From NCBI GenBank assembly GCA_963801715.1, contig CAWDGB010000010.1:248001-312000 (forward strand): a stretch of DNA of 64,000 bases. Reading direction: 5' to 3'. The notes below the pieces were generated by a model, which worked only from the letters and a program-made list of their open reading frames with translations, was not told the origin of the DNA and did not search any database. Shown piece after piece: positions 15,964 through 25,789 of this stretch. A program made the translations under genes and the position numbers. This stretch comes from CAVVJA01 sp963801715. GTDB taxonomy: Bacteria > Actinomycetota > Actinomycetes > Mycobacteriales > Jatrophihabitantaceae. Position 1 is the stretch's first letter. The number at the start of each line of letters is the position of its first letter.

Positions 15964-16836
15964 GTGATCCGACGTGGCTCGCCGGCCGAGGCGTCGCCGG
16001 AGCAGCGGCGCGTGCTCGATGATCTCGCCGACCGGGCCGAAGCCCAGGCTACGGCCGAGAACTTCCCCGTGGCACTGCGGATTCTGCCGCGTCGTGCTCG
16101 CGAAAACCTCATGCACACCTACCGTTACGCGCGCTTCGTCGATGACGTCGGCGACGCGGCGGTGGGTGATCGGCTGGCTCTGCTGGATGCAGTCGAGGCT
16201 GACGTTCGCGCGTTGTGGACCGGCGGCGCGCGGCTCGCACCGGTGACCGGTCTCGCGGGCTTGGTCGCCGATGGTCTGCCGGCGCAGCCGCTGCTCGACC
16301 TGATCCACGCCAATCGCATGGACCAGACGATCCGCGGGTACGCCACGTTCGAAGATCTGCTCGACTACTGCCAGTACTCGGCCGCGCCGATTGGTCAAAT
16401 CGTGCTGCACATAGCGGGCCGCGCCACCGCGCAGAACATCGCCGACTCCGACGTCGTGTGCAATGCCCTGCAGGTGCTCGAGCACTGCCAGGACGTCGGC
16501 GAGGACGCGCGGGCCGGACGGGTGTACCTGCCCGGAGAGGACCTCCGAGAGCAGGGCGTCGGTGGTGCCGCGTTGCGCTCGGCTGTGGCGAGCCCGGCAC
16601 TGCGCCGGGTGATCGGCCGCCAGGTTCGGAGGGCCTGGACGATGCTCGAGACCGGCGACGCGCTCGTCGCCCGGTTGTGGGGTTGGCCGCGGATCGCGGT
16701 AGCCGGCTACGTTGCCGGCGGTCGCGCGACGGCGGACGCGTTGCGGGAGGCCGACTACGAGGTTCTCGCGGCAGCGGTCCGACCGACGAAGCGGCGAACC
16801 GTGCGCCATGCTCTGCCGTTGCTGGTCGCGCGGTGA
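15964..16836 (+). CDS. hpnC: Squalene synthase HpnC (hydroxysqualene-forming step)
   Basis: The 290-residue protein of the squalene/phytoene synthase family has the first Asp-rich motif DDVGD at residues 60-64 (YARFVDDVGD) and the second region CQDVGEDARAGRVYLPGED. HpnC converts presqualene diphosphate to hydroxysqualene in the HpnCDE route. The GTG at 15964 is chosen because GGACGGACAGGACGAC lies upstream and the length then fits the family. An in-frame TTG at 15886 would add 26 unconserved residues. It overlaps hpnD by four bases (GTGA). Confidence 0.9.
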   Translation: MIRRGSPAEASPEQRRVLDDLADRAEAQATAENFPVALRILPRRARENLMHTYRYARFVDDVGDAAVGDRLALLDAVEADVRALWTGGARLAPVTGLAGLVADGLPAQPLLDLIHANRMDQTIRGYATFEDLLDYCQYSAAPIGQIVLHIAGRATAQNIADSDVVCNALQVLEHCQDVGEDARAGRVYLPGEDLREQGVGGAALRSAVASPALRRVIGRQVRRAWTMLETGDALVARLWGWPRIAVAGYVAGGRATADALREADYEVLAAAVRPTKRRTVRHALPLLVAR

Positions 16837-17720
16837 CCGCCGGGGCAACGTTGCCGGCCGATATCGCCGCCGCATACCGCACGTGCGAGCAGATCACCGG
16901 CGATCAAGCGCGCAACTTCGCGTGGGGTATCCGGCTGCTGCCCGGCACCAAGCGGCGCGCGTTGTCAGCCGTGTATGCGATGGCTCGGCGCATCGACGAC
17001 ATCGGCGACGGTCAGCTGTCCGCCGAGCACAAGCTGGCCGAGCTGGCGGCGGCGCGGCGCGCCGCGACCGACCCGACCGACCCGGACGACCCGGTGCAGG
17101 TGGCTCTCGCCCACGCGGCAACCGTGCTGCCCATTCCTCTCGACGCCTTTGATGAACTGGTTGACGGCTGCGTGATGGACGTGACTCATCGCAGTTACCG
17201 TGATCTGACGGAACTCATCGACTACTGCCGCTGTGTTGCCGGGTCGATCGGCCGGCTCTCGCTGGGCGTGTTCGACCCGCCGTTGCGCGGCGACGACGAC
17301 GCCGAGGCGAAGCGGTTGGCCAATACGCTGGGCGTCGCCTTGCAGCTCACCAATATCCTGCGGGACATCCGGGAAGACCTCGCCGCCGGCCGGGTCTACC
17401 TGCCCACGCGGGATCTCGAGCTGTTTGGCGTCGAGCTGCGGACGGCGGACGACGGCTCGCTCGACCCGCAGGACGGCCGGCTCGCGGAACTCGTTCGGTT
17501 CGAGGCCGCACGGGCCGCCGGGCGTTACGACGAGGGATTGCAACTGCTGCCGATGCTGGACTGGCGCAGCGCGGCCTGCGCGGGAGCGATGGCCGGCATC
17601 TACCGAGAACTGCTCAGCCGCATCGCCGCCGACCCCACCATCGTGATGCGCCGACGAGCTGCTCTGCCGACGCGGGACAAGCTCTGGGTGGCGACCCGGG
17701 CGATGGCGCGGAGAGGCTGA
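16833..17720 (+). CDS. hpnD: Presqualene diphosphate synthase HpnD
   Basis: The 295-residue squalene/phytoene synthase family protein has Asp-rich motifs RRIDDIGDG (D55, D56, D59) and NILRDIREDLAAGRVYLP (D178, D182). It condenses two farnesyl diphosphates to presqualene diphosphate. The GTG start at 16833 overlaps the hpnC stop in GTGA, and hpnE starts two bases after its stop, so translation is probably coupled. The pairing of hpnC with hpnD supports the assignment of both. Confidence 0.92.
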   Translation: MTAGATLPADIAAAYRTCEQITGDQARNFAWGIRLLPGTKRRALSAVYAMARRIDDIGDGQLSAEHKLAELAAARRAATDPTDPDDPVQVALAHAATVLPIPLDAFDELVDGCVMDVTHRSYRDLTELIDYCRCVAGSIGRLSLGVFDPPLRGDDDAEAKRLANTLGVALQLTNILRDIREDLAAGRVYLPTRDLELFGVELRTADDGSLDPQDGRLAELVRFEAARAAGRYDEGLQLLPMLDWRSAACAGAMAGIYRELLSRIAADPTIVMRRRAALPTRDKLWVATRAMARRG

Positions 17721-17722
17721 GC

Positions 17723-19081
17723 ATGGGCACAAGCGCGATCGTTGTCGGAGGCGGGCTCGCGGGGATCGCGGCGGCACTGCGGTTGGCCGACGCGGGCGCA
17801 ACGGTTCAGCTCGTCGAAGGGCGCCCGCGACTGGGCGGAGCCGCTTTCTCGTTCCGGCGGGGCGATCTGTCGGTCGACAACGGCCAGCACGTGTTCCTGC
17901 GCTGTTGCGAGGCGTACCGCGAGCTGGTTCGCCGCCTCGACGGCGAGGAGAACGTTGTACTGCAGCCCAGGCTGTCCATTCCCATCCTGGCGCCGGGCGG
18001 CCGTAGTACGAAGCTGTCCCGGCTACCGGGCGTGCCAGCGCCGCTGCACCTCTCGGCGGCGCTCGCCGGATACCGCCTGCTGTCGGTAACCGAAAGGGCG
18101 CGGGCGGTTGCGGGCGCGCTGGCGTTGCGCCGGCTCGATCCGGCCAACGCGGCGCTTGACGCGCAGACGTTGGGTGGCTTTCTTCGGGATCACGGGCAGA
18201 CCGATGCGATCATCGCCGCGCTGTGGGGTGTCGTCGGTACGGCGACGCTGAACCTGGACCCGGACGAGGCGTCGCTTGCCCTTGCGGCGAAGGTGTTCCG
18301 CACCGGCCTGCTCGACCACGCGCCGGCGTCCGACGTCGGCTACGCCGCCACGCCGCTGGGCGCTCTGCACTCGGAGGCCGCGGCTCGGGCGCTGGACGCT
18401 GCCGGCGTCGAGGTGCTGCTCGCCCACCGAGCGGAACGGGTCGAGCCCGTCGATGCCGGGATGAGCGTTGCGGCCCGAAGTCGCGACGGTTCCCGCCGGC
18501 TCGTGGCCGACGCTGTTGTTCTCGCCGTACCGCACTACGAGGCATTTCCGGCGGCACCGGTTCTCGCCGATACGCGGGCGGCGGCCGCGGCGGATCTCGG
18601 CTCCAGTGCAATCGTCAACGTGCATGTCATTTACGACCGTCGCGTCACCGACTTGCCGTTCGCTGCCGCGGTTCGCTCGCCGGTGCAATGGTTCTTCGAC
18701 CGCACGGATACGTCCGGGCTCACGCAGGGGCAGTACCTGGCGGTCACGGTCTCGGCGGCCGACGGGATCGTCGACGAACCCAGCCGGTCGTTGCAGGCGC
18801 GATACGTCGCCGCTCTGGCCGACCTGCTGCCGGCCGCGACCCGCGCGAGCGTCGTCGACGCGTTCGTCACGCGGGAGCGGCGGGCGACCTTTCGCCAGGC
18901 GGCCGGCAGCGCGTCCCGGCGCCCAGTGGCGAACACCGGCATCGACGGGCTGTGGCTTGCCGGCGCCTGGACCGATACCGGATGGCCGGACACGATGGAG
19001 AGCGCGGTACGCAGTGGGGTGGCGGCTGCTGACGGCCTGCTCGGTGCCGCCGGCACTCGCGGATCGGAGCTTGCGGCGTGA
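17723..19081 (+). CDS. hpnE: FAD-dependent hydroxysqualene dehydroxylase HpnE
   Basis: The 452-residue flavoprotein begins with a Rossmann FAD site (VVGGGLAGIAAALRLADAG, residues 7-25), then ARLGGAAFSF-like PRLGGAAFSF, and ends with the FAD-contacting LAGAWTDTGWPDTMESAVRSG. HpnE reduces hydroxysqualene to squalene. It resembles phytoene desaturases, but its place directly after hpnC-hpnD favours HpnE. The stop overlaps the next start in GTGA (19078-19081). Confidence 0.9.
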   Translation: MGTSAIVVGGGLAGIAAALRLADAGATVQLVEGRPRLGGAAFSFRRGDLSVDNGQHVFLRCCEAYRELVRRLDGEENVVLQPRLSIPILAPGGRSTKLSRLPGVPAPLHLSAALAGYRLLSVTERARAVAGALALRRLDPANAALDAQTLGGFLRDHGQTDAIIAALWGVVGTATLNLDPDEASLALAAKVFRTGLLDHAPASDVGYAATPLGALHSEAAARALDAAGVEVLLAHRAERVEPVDAGMSVAARSRDGSRRLVADAVVLAVPHYEAFPAAPVLADTRAAAAADLGSSAIVNVHVIYDRRVTDLPFAAAVRSPVQWFFDRTDTSGLTQGQYLAVTVSAADGIVDEPSRSLQARYVAALADLLPAATRASVVDAFVTRERRATFRQAAGSASRRPVANTGIDGLWLAGAWTDTGWPDTMESAVRSGVAAADGLLGAAGTRGSELAA

Positions 19082-20091
19082 CCCGTTCGATTCCCACCGC
19101 CATCGGCCGCGCCCGAGATGTGGTCATTCCGGCGCTGCGCGCTGCCGTCGCCCAGCTCGAGCCCCGGATGGCGCTGGTGGCGGGCTACCAGCTCGACTGG
19201 AACGACGAATTCGGCAATCCGATCGAACACGGGGGTGGCAAGGCGCTGCGGCCCACGCTCGCCATCATCAGTGCCGAAGCAGCGGGCGGCACGATCGCCG
19301 ATGGCGTGCCTCCCGCGGTCGCGGTTGAGCTCGTCCACAACTTCTCGCTGCTGCACGACGACGTCATGGACCGCGACCTGGAACGGCGGCACCGGCCGAC
19401 CGGGTGGGTGGTATTCGGTGACGGTCAGGCGATCTTGGCCGGCAACGCCATGCTTACGCTCGCGTTCGACGTGTTGCTGTCCCACGGCGAGGCTGGGGTG
19501 CGGGCCTTGCCGTGCCTGACCGAGGCGGTGCACCAGCTGATCAGCGGGCAGTCCGACGATCTGGCGTTCGAGGGATCAGCAACGGTTGACCTCGCAGCGT
19601 GCTTGCACATGGAGGCCGGCAAGACCGGGGCGCTTCTCGCCTGCTCGGCAGCGATCGGTGCGGCGGCGGTGCGCGGTCGAGATCAGCTCGTCACCGCGCT
19701 GTGGCGTTATGGTGCCGAATTGGGCATGGCCTTCCAGCTGGTCGACGACATCCTCGGCATCACCGGGGACCCGGTGATCACCGGGAAATCGTCGTCTTCT
19801 GACGTTCGTGCGGGGAAGCGCAGTGCGCCGGTCGTCGCTGCCCTGACGTCGGGAACAAACGCCGGCCGGCGGCTGGAGTCGCTGCTCGGGGATGGCCGAC
19901 CCGACTCTGAGGAGGAGGTGCAGCTCGCCACGGAACTCATTACTGAGGCGGGAGGTCTGGAGTGGGCAGCCCGCGAGGCGGATCGCCGGCTGGGGGCGGC
20001 CCTGGCCGCGCTGGACGGCGCGTCGTTGCCCAACGCTGCGTTACAGGATCTTGTGACGTTGGCGCGATACGTTGTCGAGCGCGATCATTAA
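19078..20091 (+). CDS. Trans-polyprenyl diphosphate synthase (FPP/GGPP type)
   Basis: The 337-residue protein has the first Asp-rich motif LLHDDVMDRD (D94, D95, D98) and the second LVDDILGITGD (D223, D224; DDILG replaces the strict DDxxD, as often in actinobacteria). GGGKALRP near residue 52 binds diphosphate. Phe89 lies five residues before the first motif, the position linked with C15-C20 products. In this operon it most likely makes farnesyl diphosphate for HpnD; geranylgeranyl diphosphate cannot be excluded. shc follows after 18 bases. Confidence 0.9.
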   Translation: MTRSIPTAIGRARDVVIPALRAAVAQLEPRMALVAGYQLDWNDEFGNPIEHGGGKALRPTLAIISAEAAGGTIADGVPPAVAVELVHNFSLLHDDVMDRDLERRHRPTGWVVFGDGQAILAGNAMLTLAFDVLLSHGEAGVRALPCLTEAVHQLISGQSDDLAFEGSATVDLAACLHMEAGKTGALLACSAAIGAAAVRGRDQLVTALWRYGAELGMAFQLVDDILGITGDPVITGKSSSSDVRAGKRSAPVVAALTSGTNAGRRLESLLGDGRPDSEEEVQLATELITEAGGLEWAAREADRRLGAALAALDGASLPNAALQDLVTLARYVVERDH

Positions 20092-20109
20092 CAACTGGAA
20101 GCCATCACC

Positions 20110-22014
20110 GTGACGATTCAGCTAGGGGCAGCCCTCGGCCACGACGTGGGCGAGGCACTGACGAGTGCTCGGGCGTACCTGCTCGGGCGACAGAATCCCG
20201 CGGGGTGGTGGAAAGGCGAGCTGCGCACGAACGTCACGATGGATGCCGAGGACCTGCTACTGCGGCAGTTCCTGGGCATTTTGCGGACGGAGGAGATCGA
20301 GCAAGCCGCGCGCTGGATTCGCTCGCAGCAACGGGCTGACGGCACCTGGGCGAACTTCGAGGGCGGCCCGGCGGATCTGTCGACGACGGTCGAGGCCTAC
20401 GTAGCGCTTCGCCTGGCCGGCGATGCCCTTGATGATCGCCATCTCGTTTCGGCCCGGGAGTGGATCCGCGAGCACGGCGGCCTGGAATCCACGCGAGTGT
20501 TCACCCGGATCTGGCTCGCATTGTTCGGTGAGTGGTCCTGGGACGAGCTGCCGACGATGCCCCCCGAGATCGTGCTGTTGCCGCGGTGGCTGCCGCTCAA
20601 CCTGTACGACTGGGGCTGCTGGGCCCGCCAGTCGGTCGTCCCGATCACCGTGGTCGCGTCGCTGCGGCCGGTGCGCCCGTTGCCGTTCACGGTCGCGGAG
20701 CTGCGTACCGGCGGCCTGCCGGCCGAGCGTCGTCGAGCGCCAGCGCGCAGCGTTGCCCGCGCCTTTCAGCTACTGGACGCCGTGCTGCATCGCTACGAGC
20801 GCTCGCGGGTGAAGCCGGGGCGGTCGGCGGTGCTGCACCGCGCCGCCGAGTGGATCATCGCCCGGCAGGAAGCCGATGGCGGGTGGGGCGGGATCCAGCC
20901 GCCGTGGGTGTATTCGATCCTGGCCCTCCACCTGCTCGGCTACCCCCTCGACCATCCGGTGCTGGCGGCCGCCATCCAGGGACTGGAAGGGTTCCTCGTC
21001 CACGAGCGGACGCCGGCCGGCGTCGTGCGGCGCCTCGAGGCCTGCCAATCGCCGGTCTGGGACACCTGCCTGGCCGTTATCGCGCTTGCTGATGCGGGCG
21101 TGCCGGCCGACGACCCAGCGCTGCGCCGCGCGGCGGAATGGCTGCTGGACGAGGAGATCCGGGTGCGTGGAGACTGGTCCGTGCGGAGACCGGATCTCCC
21201 GCCGGGAGGGTGGGCGTTCGAGTTCGCCAATGACGGCTACCCCGATGTCGACGACACGGCGGAAGTCGTTCTGGCGCTCGACCGGCTCGACTCGACCGTG
21301 CCTGCCGCAGATGCGATCGAGCGCGGGGTCGCGTGGGTCGTCGGCATGCAGTCATCCGACGGTGGTTGGGCCGCCTTCGACATCGACAACACCCGGCGGC
21401 TTATCGAGAAACTGCCGTTCTGCGATTTCGGAGCCGTCATCGATCCACCGTCGGCCGACGTGACCGCGCATGTCGTCGAGATGCTCGCCGCCCGGGGCCT
21501 GGCGCGTACCGACGCGGCCCAGGACGGCGTGCGGTGGCTCCTGGATGCGCAGGAGCCGGACGGCTCGTGGTTCGGCCGATGGGGCGCGAATCACATCTAC
21601 GGCACCGGCGCCGCCGTTCCGGCACTGGTCGGCGCCGGAGTCGCCCCGGATTCGGTGCCGGTTAGACGGGCCGTTCGCTGGCTGCACGGGGTACAGAACT
21701 TCGATGGTGGATGGGGTGAGGACCTGCGCTCCTACGACGACGTATCGTGGCGAGGACGGGGCGCCTCGACGGCCTCTCAGACGGCGTGGGCGTTGCTTGC
21801 ACTGCTCGCCGCGGGCGATGAGGGCGACGCGGTCGACCGCGGGATCAGGTGGCTGGTGGATACCCAGCAAGACGACGGCGGGTGGGAGGAATCCCTGTAC
21901 ACCGGCACCGGCTTTCCCCGCGCCTTCTACATCAACTATGAGATGTACCGGCACCTGTTCCCCGTCAGCGCTTTAGGCCGCTACGCTCGCCGGCTCGGGG
22001 TGATGACGGGGTGA
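20110..22014 (+). CDS. shc: Squalene-hopene cyclase
   Basis: The 634-residue protein matches the family length. The protonating DXDD motif is DVDD at residues 379-382 (NDGYPDVDDTAEVVL). Several QW repeats are visible, for example QEADGGWGGIQPPWVYS, QSSDGGWAAFDIDNT, QNFDGGWGEDL and QQDDGGWEESLYTGTGFP. It is a monotopic membrane enzyme that cyclises squalene to hopene and diplopterol. It starts with GTG 20110. Its stop overlaps the following start in GTGA. Confidence 0.97.
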   Translation: MTIQLGAALGHDVGEALTSARAYLLGRQNPAGWWKGELRTNVTMDAEDLLLRQFLGILRTEEIEQAARWIRSQQRADGTWANFEGGPADLSTTVEAYVALRLAGDALDDRHLVSAREWIREHGGLESTRVFTRIWLALFGEWSWDELPTMPPEIVLLPRWLPLNLYDWGCWARQSVVPITVVASLRPVRPLPFTVAELRTGGLPAERRRAPARSVARAFQLLDAVLHRYERSRVKPGRSAVLHRAAEWIIARQEADGGWGGIQPPWVYSILALHLLGYPLDHPVLAAAIQGLEGFLVHERTPAGVVRRLEACQSPVWDTCLAVIALADAGVPADDPALRRAAEWLLDEEIRVRGDWSVRRPDLPPGGWAFEFANDGYPDVDDTAEVVLALDRLDSTVPAADAIERGVAWVVGMQSSDGGWAAFDIDNTRRLIEKLPFCDFGAVIDPPSADVTAHVVEMLAARGLARTDAAQDGVRWLLDAQEPDGSWFGRWGANHIYGTGAAVPALVGAGVAPDSVPVRRAVRWLHGVQNFDGGWGEDLRSYDDVSWRGRGASTASQTAWALLALLAAGDEGDAVDRGIRWLVDTQQDDGGWEESLYTGTGFPRAFYINYEMYRHLFPVSALGRYARRLGVMTG

Positions 22015-23508
22015 CCGAACTACTGGTCGTGACTGCGCTGCGCACGGAATACGCGGCGTTAGCCGGGCAGGTGCCAGGTGCGCTGGTCGAGCGGTGCGGC
22101 ATGGGAATGAAGCGCGTGCAGGCCTGGGTGCCTCGGATCGCCGAGCTCGCTCCGGAGGCGGTCGTGGTGGCCGGGGTCGGCGGCGGCGTGAGCCCGGAGT
22201 TGCGGGCCGGAGACGTGGTCGTGGCGAGCGAGGTGCGCGACGACATCGGGCGCACCGTCCTGCGCGCTGCCGCGCCGCTGGTGGCCGCGTTACGGCAGCA
22301 GGGCCTGCGAGTGCATATCGGGCCGATGGTGAGCACGGATCACATCGTCACCGGGCACGGAGCGCGAGCGGTTGGCCCGCACCGGAGCGCTCGCAGTCGA
22401 TATGGAGTCCTCAGCGGTCGTGCGAGCGCTGCCTACGCGGGACCTGCCGGTGGCGGTGGTGCGCGTGATCGTGGACACCGCGTACACGCCGTTGGGTCGA
22501 TTGCGCACGGTGGGCGCGGGGGCGAAGGCACTGCGGGTGCTGCGCCGGATCGGCCCGTCGCTGCGCGTGTGGGCGGACCTGGCCGGGCCGCGATCGATCG
22601 TATTGGCCGGGCCTCGGTCATTCTGCGCCGGAGTCGATCGGGCGATCGACATCGTCGAGCAGGCCTTGCGCCGATACCCGCGTCCGGTGTACGTGCGCCG
22701 GCAGATCGTCCACAACGCACATGTCGTCGCCGATCTGCAGCGGCAGGGCGCGGTGTTCGTCGACGAGCTGGACGAGGTGCCCGACAACACCGCCGTCGTG
22801 TTCTCCGCGCATGGTGTTCCCCCCGCCGTCCGCGCGGAGGCCAAACGCCGCAACTTGACGGTCGTGGACGCGACCTGCCCGCTGGTTGCGAAGGTCCACA
22901 CCGAGGCGCGACGGTTCCTGGGCCGGGGGGACACGGTTCTGCTCGTTGGGCATGACGGCCACGACGAGACCGAGGGGACCCTCGGCGAGGGTGACATCCA
23001 GCTGGTGCGCACCGCCGTAGACGCGGCGCGGGTCCAGGTGGACGACCCGTCGCGGGTGTCGTACCTGACGCAGACCACCCTGGCCGTTGACGAGGTGGCT
23101 TCGGTCGTCGACGTGTTGCGCGAGCGGTTCCCACTCCTTTCGGGGCCGCCGACGGAAGACATCTGCTACGCGACCACCAATCGCCAGCACGCGGTACTCG
23201 CCATCGCCGAGGACTGCGACGTTGTGATCGTGGTTGGGTCGCAGAACTCGTCGAACTCCAAGCGGCTGGTCGAGGTCGCTGAGCGGGCTGGGACGCCCGC
23301 CTACCTGGTCGACGACGCGTCCAGCATCGCACCAGAATGGATCATGAATGCCCGCCGGATCGGCCTGACCGCCGGCGCGTCCGCACCGCCTCACCTCGTC
23401 GACGAGGTGATCGGTACATTGCGTGCGCTCGGTCCGGTTGACGTCGTCGAGCGTGAGGTGACCCGCGAGGATATCCGGTTCACGCTTCCCAAGGAGGTCT
23501 CGGACTGA
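22011..23508 (+). CDS. Fusion of HpnG-like nucleosidase and IspH reductase, with one-base frameshift
   Basis: The N-terminal ~185 residues are a purine-nucleoside-phosphorylase-like domain (VVTALRTEYAAL, VVAGVGGGVSPELRAGDVVVA, ALAVDMESSAVV), as in HpnG, which removes adenine from adenosylhopane. Without a stop the frame runs into IspH (LytB), which makes IPP and DMAPP. Its iron-sulfur cysteines are C205 (SFCAGVD), C289 (DATCPLVAKVH) and C385 (DICYATTNRQ), with GHDGHDETEGTLGE, TQTTLAVDE and SQNSSNSKRL. One extra base at CCGGGCACGG (22351-22360) splits the nucleosidase; removal gives TGTERERLARTGALAVD and 498 residues. The start GTG overlaps the shc stop and the end overlaps hpnH (TGATG). Confidence 0.9.
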
Positions 23509-24521
23509 TGGCCATTCCCATGCGGCAGAGTGCCCGCATCGGTTGGTACCTGATTTCGAAGAAGATCCGGCGCGTCGAGAAGTTTCCGCTGATCGTCGAG
23601 CTGGAACCGCTGTTTGCCTGCAACCTCAAGTGCCACGGCTGCGGCAAGATCCAGCAGCCGCACGATCTGCTCCGGCAGCGGATGCCGGTCGAACGCGCGG
23701 TTGCCGCCATCGAGGAGTCTGGCGCGCCGATGGTGTCGATCGCCGGCGGCGAGCCGATGATGCACCCGCAGATCGACGACATGGTCAACGAGCTCGTCAA
23801 GCGGAAGAAGTACGTCTACCTGTGCACCAATGCGGAGCTGGTCCGCAAGCGCTGGGACAAGTTCGACTTCACGCCGTCGCCGTATTTCGCCTTTGCCATC
23901 CACATCGACGGCCTCCGGGAACGGCACGACGAGTCCGTCGCCAAGGAGGGCGTGTTCGACGAGGCGGTCGCGGCCATCACGTTCCTCAAGGAGAAGGGGT
24001 TCCGGGTCACGACCAACTCGACCTTCTTCAACACCGACACGCCGCAGACCATCATCGACGTCCTGAACTTCCTGAACGACGAGGTCAAGGTCGACCAGAT
24101 GATGATCTCGCCGGCCTACGCATACGAGAAGGCGCCCGACCAGGACCATTTCCTGGGCGTCACCGAGACCCGGGAGCTGTTCACCAAGGCCTTCGCCGGC
24201 GGGAACCGCAAGCGCTGGCGGCTCAACCACTCGCCGCTGTTCCTCGACTTCCTCGAAGGAAAGGTTGACTTCGAGTGCACGGCGTGGGGCATCCCGTCGT
24301 ACTCGCTGCTCGGTTGGCAGCGCCCGTGCTATCTGATGTCGGACGGCTACGTCTCCACCTACAAGGAGCTGGTGGAGACGACCGACTGGTCTAAGTACGG
24401 TCGCGGCCGCGACCCGCGCTGCAACAACTGCATGGCCCACTGCGGCTACGAACCGACCGCGGTTCTTGCCACGATGGGGTCACTCAAGCAGAGCCTGCGG
24501 GCCATGCGGGAGCAAGGCTAG
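23508..24521 (+). CDS. hpnH: Radical SAM adenosylhopane synthase HpnH
   Basis: The 337-residue radical SAM enzyme has its cluster cysteines at C38, C42 and C45 (FACNLKCHGCGKIQQP). It contains the SAM-binding GGEPMMHPQI and ends with a Cys-containing region (RCNNCMAHCGYEPTA). HpnH joins the 5'-deoxyadenosyl radical to diploptene, the first step to C35 hopanoids. The ATG start shares one base with the upstream stop. It ends the operon; a hairpin follows before a convergent gene. Confidence 0.95.
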   Translation: MAIPMRQSARIGWYLISKKIRRVEKFPLIVELEPLFACNLKCHGCGKIQQPHDLLRQRMPVERAVAAIEESGAPMVSIAGGEPMMHPQIDDMVNELVKRKKYVYLCTNAELVRKRWDKFDFTPSPYFAFAIHIDGLRERHDESVAKEGVFDEAVAAITFLKEKGFRVTTNSTFFNTDTPQTIIDVLNFLNDEVKVDQMMISPAYAYEKAPDQDHFLGVTETRELFTKAFAGGNRKRWRLNHSPLFLDFLEGKVDFECTAWGIPSYSLLGWQRPCYLMSDGYVSTYKELVETTDWSKYGRGRDPRCNNCMAHCGYEPTAVLATMGSLKQSLRAMREQG

Positions 24522-24545
24522 CGACACCGAGCGCCACCGGTAGGC

Positions 24546-24584
24546 CACATCAGCGGTGCGATGCACGCCACCGTCGCTGATGTG
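24546..24584. terminator. Hairpin between convergent hpnH and DMT gene
   Basis: CACATCAGCG (24546-24555) pairs with CGCTGATGTG (24575-24584), with extra GGTG/CACC pairing inside. There is no T-run. Its location in the 128-base convergent spacer fits a bidirectional terminator. Confidence 0.6.
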
Positions 24585-24649
24585 TCGGACATGTGGTCGC
24601 CCCAGGCCGGTGGTCCAAGATCACGACCCTGACCGGCTGAGCGATTCAA

Positions 24650-25555
24650 TCAGCTAGACCAACCCGATCCGCGGTCGGCCGCGCGGTCTGCGGCGAGGAT
24701 GTCCGTGCCGCAGTCGGCGAGCGCCTTGGACCGGCCGATGAAGATGACGCCGACGATCATGGCCACGATGCACGCGGCCTCGGCGGCCAACCCGGCGATC
24801 GACAACGAGACCTTGTCACCCAGAAGCACTATGCCGAGCGCTATCCCGGCGATGGGTTCGGCTGCCGCGATGGGTGGCAAGGAGAAGTCGAGCCGAGCGG
24901 CTTGGAACGCGCTTTGCGAGATAGCGATGCCGACGATTGCGGCGCCGATCACGACGTAGACCCAGGCGTGCAGGAATACCTGCCCCACGCCCTCCCGGTC
25001 GAACGTGAAGGACGCGGCCCGGGTGCTGACGTCCTGGAGCCCGTACAGCAGGCCGGCGCCAGTCGCGAACAGGACGGAGCGGACGACGAGCCCACGGCGA
25101 TTGCCGATCATCACCAGCGTGGCGACGACACCGGCGACGACCGCTATGGCGAGCACGACCACAGCCCGGTTGGCCTTCGGGTGGTCTGAGGAGAGTGGAT
25201 CGCCGACGGCGAGAAATACGCCGAGCGCGGAGCTCACCAGCAGAGCGCCGAGGATCTCATGCCATCGCACGCGTTGTTTGGACAGGAACGCCGCGATGAT
25301 GAACGCGAACAGAAGGCTCGCGGACAGCAGCGGCTCGACGACCGCGACCGATGCGAGCCCGAGCGCGAGGCCACCTAGCAGCTGGCCAATGATCATGACA
25401 CCGATACCGGCCCACCACGCCCGTTGGTGCATCAGGTCGAGCAGCAACCGGAACGCGTGCCCGGACGATTCCTGCGACCGCGCTGCCACGCGTTGCTGGA
25501 GCACATAGCCGAGACCGAGGCAGATAGCCGCGGCAATCCCGACAAAAAACACCAT
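24650..25555 (-). CDS. DMT/EamA-type multispanning membrane protein
   Basis: The 301-residue protein has about nine to ten hydrophobic helices over its whole length. The first is at residues 2-19 and a late pair lies around residues 225-270 (PPIAAAEPIAGIALGIVLLGDKVSLS). The pattern fits drug/metabolite transporter or magnesium-transporter-like (NIPA) proteins common in actinobacteria. No substrate can be deduced. The C-terminal ~25 residues are hydrophilic. It is monocistronic, convergent with hpnH and divergent from rpsL. Confidence 0.7.
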   Translation of the reverse strand: MVFFVGIAAAICLGLGYVLQQRVAARSQESSGHAFRLLLDLMHQRAWWAGIGVMIIGQLLGGLALGLASVAVVEPLLSASLLFAFIIAAFLSKQRVRWHEILGALLVSSALGVFLAVGDPLSSDHPKANRAVVVLAIAVVAGVVATLVMIGNRRGLVVRSVLFATGAGLLYGLQDVSTRAASFTFDREGVGQVFLHAWVYVVIGAAIVGIAISQSAFQAARLDFSLPPIAAAEPIAGIALGIVLLGDKVSLSIAGLAAEAACIVAMIVGVIFIGRSKALADCGTDILAADRAADRGSGWSS

Positions 25556-25789
25556 GCGCGGTCACCTATCCGCAAGCCGTGGCGAACTGGCAGACGGCGC
25601 GCATGGGTTCAACGGTACTGGGCCAACGACTCCTACAGGCTGTGGATGGCTGCTGGAGTGGGCTCGGCGGCGAGCTCGTATGCGCCTGGAGCGGCCGGCC
25701 AAATGATGACCAGCGGACCGAATGTGACAAGCGCCGTTGTCGCCCGAGTCCGGACGGATCGCCCGCGGCGGAGCGGCCAGTCGGCGGCT

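Noticed and set aside
17723..19081. Carotenoid phytoene desaturase instead of HpnE
   Set aside because: The fold is shared, but the direct hpnC-hpnD-hpnE-prenyl synthase-shc order and absence of other carotenoid genes favour hydroxysqualene dehydroxylase.
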